A stretch of 9,488 nucleotides of DNA, taken from Ruminococcaceae bacterium UBA4306 (lineage in GTDB: Bacteria > Bacillota > Clostridia > Oscillospirales > Acutalibacteraceae). Location: contig DGUQ01000129.1 in the NCBI GenBank assembly GCA_002394725.1, positions 1 through 9,488 of the forward strand, read 5' to 3'. The notes beneath the pieces were generated by a model. It worked only from the letters and a program-made list of their open reading frames with translations, was not told where the DNA came from and did not search any database. Positions 5,869 to 9,488 of this stretch are shown here, piece by piece (the first letter of the stretch is position 1; each line of letters opens with the position of its first letter). The position numbers and the translations under genes were made by a program.

Positions 5869-6610
5869 TATCATCACCCTCTTTCCCGAGATGTGCGAAT
5901 CGGTTCTCAGTGAGAGCATCATCGGCAGAGCGCGCAAAAAGGGCGCGATCGAGATTCTGTGCCACCAGCTCCGCGACTACGCCTTTGACAAGCACAAGCG
6001 CGTCGATGATACCACCTACGGCGGCGGCATGGGGATGCTGATGCTCGCGGAGCCGATCGCGCTTTGCTACGAAAGCATTTGTGAGCAGACAGGCGACGAG
6101 CCGCATTTGATCTATCTTTCCCCCAAGGGAAAACCTCTTACTCAGCAAAAGCTCAAGGAGCTGTCGGCATACAACAACATCTGCCTCTTATGCGGTCACT
6201 ATGAGGGCGTAGATCAGCGCGTGCTGGATCGCTATGTCGATGAAGAGATCTCCATCGGCGACTATGTGCTCACCGGCGGTGAGCTGCCGGCATTGGTGCT
6301 GACCGATTCGCTCGCGCGATTACAGCCGGGCGTGCTCAGCGACGATGAATGCTTTGAGCTCGAAAGCCATTATGACGGATTGCTTGAGTATCCGCAGTAC
6401 ACCAAGCCGCAGAATTGGCGCGGTGAGGAGATACCGCCGGTGCTGTTCAGCGGTCATCATGAGAACATCAAAAAATGGCGCAGGGAACAGAGCGTCATTG
6501 AAACAGCGAAGAAGCGTCCCGACATGATCGAGCACGCCGAGCTGAGCGAGAAGGAACGCCTGCTCGCGGAACAGATCATCAAAGAAGCAAACAGCGACAA
6601 ACCGCAGTGA
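5858..6610 (+). CDS. trmD: tRNA (guanine-N1)-methyltransferase TrmD
   Basis: TrmD makes m1G37 in tRNAs with G36, preventing +1 frameshifting. It is a SPOUT enzyme, active as a dimer, using S-adenosylmethionine in a trefoil knot. The 250-residue product has IDIITLFPEM (3-12), HKRVDDTTYGGGMGM (46-60), YLSPKGKPLTQ (86-96), LCGHYEGVDQRV (111-122) and ISIGDYVLTGGE (131-142), the knot and cofactor loops. Arg154 of the DSLARLQPGVL motif is present. The position equivalent to the catalytic Asp169 of the H. influenzae enzyme is Glu169 (ELES), apparently a natural variant in Clostridia. The start codon lies inside rimM with AAAGGA about 10 bases upstream. No rplS follows; the next gene is ptsH with its own promoter. 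No convincing terminator is seen after the stop. Confidence 0.97.
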   Translation: MRIDIITLFPEMCESVLSESIIGRARKKGAIEILCHQLRDYAFDKHKRVDDTTYGGGMGMLMLAEPIALCYESICEQTGDEPHLIYLSPKGKPLTQQKLKELSAYNNICLLCGHYEGVDQRVLDRYVDEEISIGDYVLTGGELPALVLTDSLARLQPGVLSDDECFELESHYDGLLEYPQYTKPQNWRGEEIPPVLFSGHHENIKKWRREQSVIETAKKRPDMIEHAELSEKERLLAEQIIKEANSDKPQ

Positions 6611-6708
6611 TTTCCCGTTTTTTGCCTTGATTCCTCTTTTTGATTTGTGGAATGCTACAAATAGTTATCAACACCTTGGTTATTTTGCACAATAAAAAAG
6701 ACCTCCGG

Positions 6709-6752
6709 TTTTCGACTGTTAGATATCAAAACAAAAATGATTTTCGACTGTT
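6709..6752 (+). repeat. 12-base direct repeat TTTTCGACTGTT overlapping the ptsH promoter
   Basis: Identical copies lie at 6709-6720 and 6741-6752, a 32-base period or about three helical turns. The second copy runs into the -35 box (6751-6756). The arrangement suits a regulator binding two sites on one DNA face, or could be a remnant of a local duplication. Confidence 0.5.
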
Positions 6753-6779
6753 GACCAACCGCACAATCGAGGATATAAT
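6751..6779 (+). promoter_or_regulatory. Sigma-A promoter of ptsH
   Basis: TTGACC (6751-6756), a 17-base spacer and a perfect TATAAT (6774-6779) precede ptsH. The expected start near 6786 leaves a leader of about 48 bases with AGAGGG before the ATG at 6834. Confidence 0.85.
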
Positions 6780-6833
6780 AAGGAAGCAACCAAAAAATAC
6801 TGTATTATTTTCGAGAAAAAAGAGGGTATCATT

Positions 6834-7097
6834 ATGTACGTTAAGGAAGTATTAGTTCAGAACAAGGCAGGCTTGCACGCCCGTCCCGCTACTTTCTTCA
6901 TCCAGAAGGCGAACGAGTACAAGTCCTCTATCTGGGTAGAGAAGGACGAGAGAAAAGTTAACGCCAAGTCGCTCCTCGGCGTTCTTTCCCTTGGTATCAT
7001 CGGCGGTACTACCGTAAAGATCTTTGCAGACGGTCCTGACGAAACTGACGCGGTAGAAGGTTTGGTCGAGCTGATCGAGACCGGCTTTGCCGAGTAA
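6834..7097 (+). CDS. ptsH: Phosphocarrier protein HPr
   Basis: HPr passes phosphate from PEP and enzyme I to sugar-specific EIIA proteins of the phosphotransferase system in the cytoplasm. The 87-residue product has the active-site motif GLHARPA with His15, Arg17 and Pro18 in the standard positions. NAKSLLGVLSLGI carries Ser46, the HPr kinase/phosphorylase target in Firmicutes, and the LLGVLSLG surface is used with CcpA. Presence of His15 separates it from Crh, which lacks it. AGAGGG lies 7 bases before the start. Its own promoter and a strong terminator make it monocistronic. The usual partner ptsI (enzyme I) is not adjacent, a common arrangement in Clostridia. Confidence 0.96.
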   Translation: MYVKEVLVQNKAGLHARPATFFIQKANEYKSSIWVEKDERKVNAKSLLGVLSLGIIGGTTVKIFADGPDETDAVEGLVELIETGFAE

Positions 7098-7114
7098 TTC
7101 AATTGCATACAATG

Positions 7115-7147
7115 ATAAGGCGGATGATATCATCCGCCTTATTTTTA
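7115..7147 (+). terminator. Intrinsic terminator of ptsH
   Basis: A perfect 28-base palindrome (7115-7142, ATAAGGCGGATGAT and its complement) is followed by TTTTT within TTATTTTTATG. It lies 17 bases past the ptsH stop. Confidence 0.92.
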
Positions 7148-7170
7148 TGTGTATATCCCCCTCAAAACCG

Positions 7171-7261
7171 ACCACGGATCACTAATCACTCACCACTAAC
7201 CACTGACCACTGACCACTAACCACTGACCACTGACCACTGATCACTAACCACTGATCACTG
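7171..7261. repeat. Tandem heptamer array, about 13 units of A(C/T)CACT(G/A)
   Basis: Thirteen consecutive 7-base units fill 91 bases. They are nearly all ACCACTG, ACCACTA, ATCACTG or ATCACTA; the first unit (ACCACGG) and the third (ATCACTC) are degenerate. The array lies between two convergent terminators, outside any gene or leader. A unit of 7 is not a multiple of three, so it is not a coding repeat. Three units of the same type occur in the rimM leader. Confidence 0.9.
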
Positions 7262-7294
7262 ATAAAAATCCCCGAGGATCGCTCCTCGGGGATT
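7262..7294 (-). terminator. Intrinsic terminator of the dockerin protein gene
   Basis: A perfect 12-bp stem (7267-7278 with 7283-7294, AATCCCCGAGGA and its complement) encloses TCGC. On the minus strand it is followed by a T-run read from 7268-7262. It lies 27 bases past the stop codon at 7322. Confidence 0.92.
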
Positions 7295-7321
7295 CCTACT
7301 ATTCAAATATCGAATATACTA

Positions 7322-9136
7322 TTATTTTGCGTGCTTAGCGTCCCAAGCTTCCCAAGTGGTGATGTTAACCAGTACGCGCTGCATCAAGGTTACGTCGATC
7401 ACGTCAACAGTACCGTCGAGATCAACGTCTGCGGCAACCTCGTTGAAGGGATCTTCATCGAAATCAACCAGCTTGCGCTGGAGAACAGTGACATCGAGAG
7501 CGTCAAATTTGCCGTCCTTGTTCACATCGCCGCGAATAAACTCAGCAGGGATCACGAGAGATTCAGCGGTAACTTCTACAGCACCGTCCGCGTCAGCAAA
7601 GAGCTTTTCGCAGTTCTCGCAAGTATAGTGAGCCTTCACACCGTCCTTGGTAGCGGTAGCAGGAACCTCAGCAACAAAGTTCAACTTGTGACCCTCAGCC
7701 TTGATGGTCTTGGTCTCACGAGAGATCTCTTCCTGACATACAGTGCAGTATACGACCTCGTCATAGGAGCCGTCCACGGTGCAGGATGCAGGAACTTCGT
7801 TCTCACGAACAGCCTCGCCGGGAGTGTGGATATGTACCAGCTTCGGGATGACCAAATCAGCCGCAGTGACCTCTACCTCACCGGCAGCGTCGGAGAAGAG
7901 CTTGTCACAGCCGGAGCAGGTGTAATGCGCCTTGGTACCGTCAGCCTGCTCAGTAGCAGGAACCTCGGGAACAAAGGTCAGGGTATGGGTGATGATCGGA
8001 AGCTCAACGGGAGTACGGCTGATCTCTGCCTGACACTCGGTGCAGTATACAACCTCATCGTAGGTAGTCTTATCGTGGGTGACAGTCTCGTTCTCGTGTA
8101 CCGCCTGACCGGGGGTGTGAGCGAGCTTGTCGATGGTCTTCTGCTCACGGGAGATCTCTTCGCCGCACTCGGTGCAGTATACGACCTCGTCATAGGAGCC
8201 TTCCGCCGTGCAGGAAGCAGGTACAACATTCTCCTGTACCGGCTCGCCGGGGGTGTGGGTATGAGGAGTCGTTTTAGCGGGCAGGGTGGAATCGTCATAG
8301 CTCCACGCGCAGCTAATGCCTGCGGTCTCAAAATAAGTTTTGACCGCGTCTTCCTCAAACGCCGCCTTGATATCGTCCTTGGTCAAACCTAAGCCTTCGC
8401 CGATATCGTCGATCAGCTTCTGCTCAGACTTGTAGCCTGCGGAAGAAGGATCGATCTCACACTTATACTTGTGAGCGTTCTCATAGCAAGTCTTGTCCTG
8501 GAAGTCGGTCTTTGCCTCGGAGAGGAACTCGACAAACAGAGAATACTTGGTCTTGCCCTGCTCTACACAGGAACCGACAACGTTACCGATCGAGGTGATC
8601 GCCAGAACGGGACCGTTCTCTTCGGGATCGATATCTCTCCAGTATACGGTCTTAGTCTTCTTGGTGGAGTCTACGTCGTTCTCCATCTCGGTTCCGTCGC
8701 TATACGCTACGTGACCGAAGCAATCGGTAGTAAAGAACAGGGAGCAGGTCTGATCGCCCCAGTTAGCGCCGGTAACTTTCGCAAAAATAACCTTGTACTG
8801 TACGCCGGGGGTAAACTGATAACCCAGCTTTGCAACAGGATCGATCTCAAAAATACCGGTCTCGCCTGATGTAGCGGTACCGATCAACTTCTTGCCGCCC
8901 CAAGCTACGGGCTTAGTGGGGTTCGCTTCGGTGTCAAAGTCGCCGCCTGCCATGTAGAAAGCGATCTTGTCCTTGGCGCCCATCGTCCAGCCGGTGCCGT
9001 CTACGTCAAAATAGATTTTGCCGCTCTCGGGTTTGAATCCGTCGGTAGTTGCCGCAGAGGAAGTCACAACGCCGACTGCCATCACGGAAACAACCATCAT
9101 CACTGCCAAAAGCAATGATAAAAATTTCTTAATCAT
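7322..9136 (-). CDS. Secreted dockerin type I protein with cysteine-containing surface repeats
   Basis: The 604-residue protein starts with a Sec signal peptide (MIKKF, hydrophobic core about 6-23, likely cleavage after SSAA near residue 29). Residues 33-285 form a beta-rich domain beginning IYFDVDGTGW, reminiscent of carbohydrate-binding modules of ruminococci but not assignable to a family by eye. Residues 291-530 hold three copies of a HTPG...SYDEVVYCTxCxxEISR repeat and two of a HxLxFV-EVPAT...AHYTCxxCxKLF repeat, each with a CxxC. A dockerin type I follows (536-592), with calcium loops DVNKDGKFDALD and DVDLDGTVDVID. Dockerins bind cohesins on scaffoldins or at the cell surface. No catalytic domain was recognised, so it is probably a binding or structural part of a cellulosome/amylosome-like complex. 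AGGAGG lies 8 bases before the start. Confidence 0.88.
   Translation of the reverse strand: MIKKFLSLLLAVMMVVSVMAVGVVTSSAATTDGFKPESGKIYFDVDGTGWTMGAKDKIAFYMAGGDFDTEANPTKPVAWGGKKLIGTATSGETGIFEIDPVAKLGYQFTPGVQYKVIFAKVTGANWGDQTCSLFFTTDCFGHVAYSDGTEMENDVDSTKKTKTVYWRDIDPEENGPVLAITSIGNVVGSCVEQGKTKYSLFVEFLSEAKTDFQDKTCYENAHKYKCEIDPSSAGYKSEQKLIDDIGEGLGLTKDDIKAAFEEDAVKTYFETAGISCAWSYDDSTLPAKTTPHTHTPGEPVQENVVPASCTAEGSYDEVVYCTECGEEISREQKTIDKLAHTPGQAVHENETVTHDKTTYDEVVYCTECQAEISRTPVELPIITHTLTFVPEVPATEQADGTKAHYTCSGCDKLFSDAAGEVEVTAADLVIPKLVHIHTPGEAVRENEVPASCTVDGSYDEVVYCTVCQEEISRETKTIKAEGHKLNFVAEVPATATKDGVKAHYTCENCEKLFADADGAVEVTAESLVIPAEFIRGDVNKDGKFDALDVTVLQRKLVDFDEDPFNEVAADVDLDGTVDVIDVTLMQRVLVNITTWEAWDAKHAK
7361..7531 (-). 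other. Dockerin type I domain coding segment
   Basis: Residues 536-592 contain two F-hand calcium loops with Asp/Asn at positions 1, 3, 5 and 12 (D537, N539, D541, D548; D570, D572, D574, D581), each followed by a helix (VTVLQRKLV, VTLMQRVLV). Positions 10-11 of the loops are AL and VI, unlike the Ser/Thr pairs of C. thermocellum dockerins, so a different cohesin specificity is expected. Confidence 0.9.
7547..8257 (-). repeat. In-gene repeat block A1-A2-B1-A3-B2 of the dockerin protein
   Basis: A-type units lie at residues 294-332 (8257-8141), 340-376 (8119-8009) and 437-475 (7828-7712). B-type units lie at 384-431 (7987-7844) and 483-530 (7690-7547). A1 and A3 are near-identical even in DNA (shared GCAGTATACGACCTCGTCAT). 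A2 has lost the SCT cysteine. The A-B-A-B order suggests duplication of an A-B pair after an initial A copy. Confidence 0.85.
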
Positions 9137-9173
9137 GATAATTACCTCCTATAAAGAATATTGGTGCGATTAC

Positions 9174-9202
9174 ATTATGCCATAAAAATCAGAAAAATAC
9201 AA
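9174..9202 (-). promoter_or_regulatory. Promoter of the dockerin protein gene (extended -10)
   Basis: On the minus strand TTGTAT (9202-9197), a 17-base spacer and CATAAT (9179-9174) are seen, preceded by TGG, an extended -10 TGn element. The start near 9167 gives a leader of about 30 bases with AGGAGG. Confidence 0.7.
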
Positions 9203-9253
9203 CTGTTTTTTGTGAGTTTTTAGAATATTTTTGATATAAATCTTTATTCATCC

Positions 9254-9271
9254 ATCACATTCTTATGTGAT
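9254..9271. promoter_or_regulatory. Inverted repeat between the divergent dockerin and purA promoters
   Basis: ATCACAT (9254-9260) and ATGTGAT (9265-9271) form an 18-base inverted repeat around TTCT-type spacer bases. It is about 70-88 bases upstream of the purA start and about 90-105 upstream of the dockerin start. It has the look of an operator for a dimeric regulator, or a short hairpin. No regulator can be named. Confidence 0.4.
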
Positions 9272-9326
9272 ATAGCCGAAATTCTCCTATTTTTCCATTA
9301 TCTCTCTGTTATTTTGAGGGCGATTG

Positions 9327-9335
9327 TGCTATAAT
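9327..9335 (+). promoter_or_regulatory. Extended -10 promoter element of purA
   Basis: TGC followed by a perfect TATAAT (9330-9335) forms an extended -10. No good -35 is found at 16-18 bases (TGTTAT at 9307-9312 is poor), which is usual for extended -10 promoters. The expected start near 9342 leaves a leader of about 104 bases. Confidence 0.65.
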
Positions 9336-9341
9336 TCAAAT

Positions 9342-9445
9342 GGTAAAACTTGCCCCTAAAGGGGCAGGCAACATCATCCGTTTATCTTTTCGGGTGTGAG
9401 CACACTCTTCACCCTTCATCATTCACCAATATTTGGGAGGTACAT
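9342..9445 (+). promoter_or_regulatory. purA mRNA leader with two hairpins, no known riboswitch recognised
   Basis: TGCCCC (9351-9356) and GGGGCA (9361-9366) form a stem with loop TAAA. A second structure GGGTG...CACCC lies near 9391-9414 and includes GTGTGAGCACAC. Purine, ZTP and other familiar consensus cores were not recognised. GGGAGG sits 6 bases before the start codon. Function unknown. Confidence 0.4.
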
Positions 9446-9488
9446 ATGAATACTGCGATCGTAGGCATCAACTGGGGCGACGAGGGCA
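9446..9488 (+). CDS. purA: Adenylosuccinate synthetase PurA, first 14 codons (3' truncated by window)
   Basis: The visible residues MNTAIVGINWGDEG match the conserved N-terminus of PurA, where the WGDEGKGK segment forms the GTP-binding and catalytic loop, including the Asp that acts on IMP. PurA condenses IMP and aspartate, using GTP, in the first committed step of AMP synthesis in the cytoplasm. GGGAGG 6 bases upstream fixes the start. It is divergent from the dockerin gene across a 309-base intergenic region. The remainder of the gene is outside the window, so length and integrity cannot be judged. Confidence 0.93.
   Translation, partial: MNTAIVGINWGDEG

Noticed and set aside
6640..6855. 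71-codon plus-strand open frame across the ptsH promoter
   Set aside because: It overlaps a consensus promoter and the ptsH start, has no ribosome binding site, and encodes a low-complexity basic peptide.
7171..7261. CRISPR array
   Set aside because: The repeats are 7-base units in direct tandem with no spacers and no cas genes nearby.
7331..8392. 353-codon plus-strand open frame opposite the dockerin gene
   Set aside because: It starts at the 3' end of the repeat-encoding gene, has no promoter or ribosome binding site, and its apparent internal repeats are just the antisense of the A and B repeats.
9342..9445. Purine or ZTP riboswitch upstream of purA
   Set aside because: The conserved cores of those classes were not found in the leader; only generic hairpins are seen.

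Overview
The window looks like chromosomal DNA of an anaerobic, low-to-mid GC Clostridia member, most likely a gut Ruminococcus-type Oscillospiraceae. The grounds are a secreted dockerin type I protein, strong Gram-positive ribosome binding sites, consensus sigma-A promoters with 17-18 base spacers, a serine-46 HPr, and a class of Clostridia-style intergenic repeats. No phage, transposase or CRISPR signal was seen. The content is mostly housekeeping and transport, plus one cell-surface protein.

Layout. Positions 1-459 (+) hold the C-terminal end of a polytopic membrane protein, probably a GT-C glycosyltransferase. It converges, across a shared terminator, on an ArnT/PMT-like GT39 membrane glycosyltransferase (524-2206, -). 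Next on the minus strand is an NhaC-superfamily transporter (2353-4119), preceded by a complete lysine riboswitch (about 4500-4268) and an intrinsic terminator (4252-4225). This makes it a probable lysine transporter of the kind called LysW, not a sodium/proton antiporter. A small two-TM potassium channel (4734-5156, -) is divergent from rimM-trmD (5356-6610, +). ptsH (HPr) follows with its own promoter (6834-7097, +). Beyond a pair of convergent terminators that flank a 13-unit heptamer repeat lies a secreted repeat/dockerin protein (7322-9136, -). The window ends in the first codons of purA (9446 onward, +).

How the parts work together. Nearly every transcription unit has a recognisable promoter and most have a hairpin terminator, so the genes look independently expressed; only rimM-trmD (11-base overlap) is a clear operon. 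The most interesting region is the lysine-responsive leader. The P5 stem of the aptamer carries an approximately 60-base palindromic insertion in its loop, a plausible antiterminator can be drawn between the P1 3' strand and the terminator, and a second set of inverted repeats separates the terminator from the start codon. The transporter it controls has a DnaJ-type CxxCxGxG zinc-binding module between its first and second membrane segments, predicted to face outward. These two observations are the best candidates for something not previously described.
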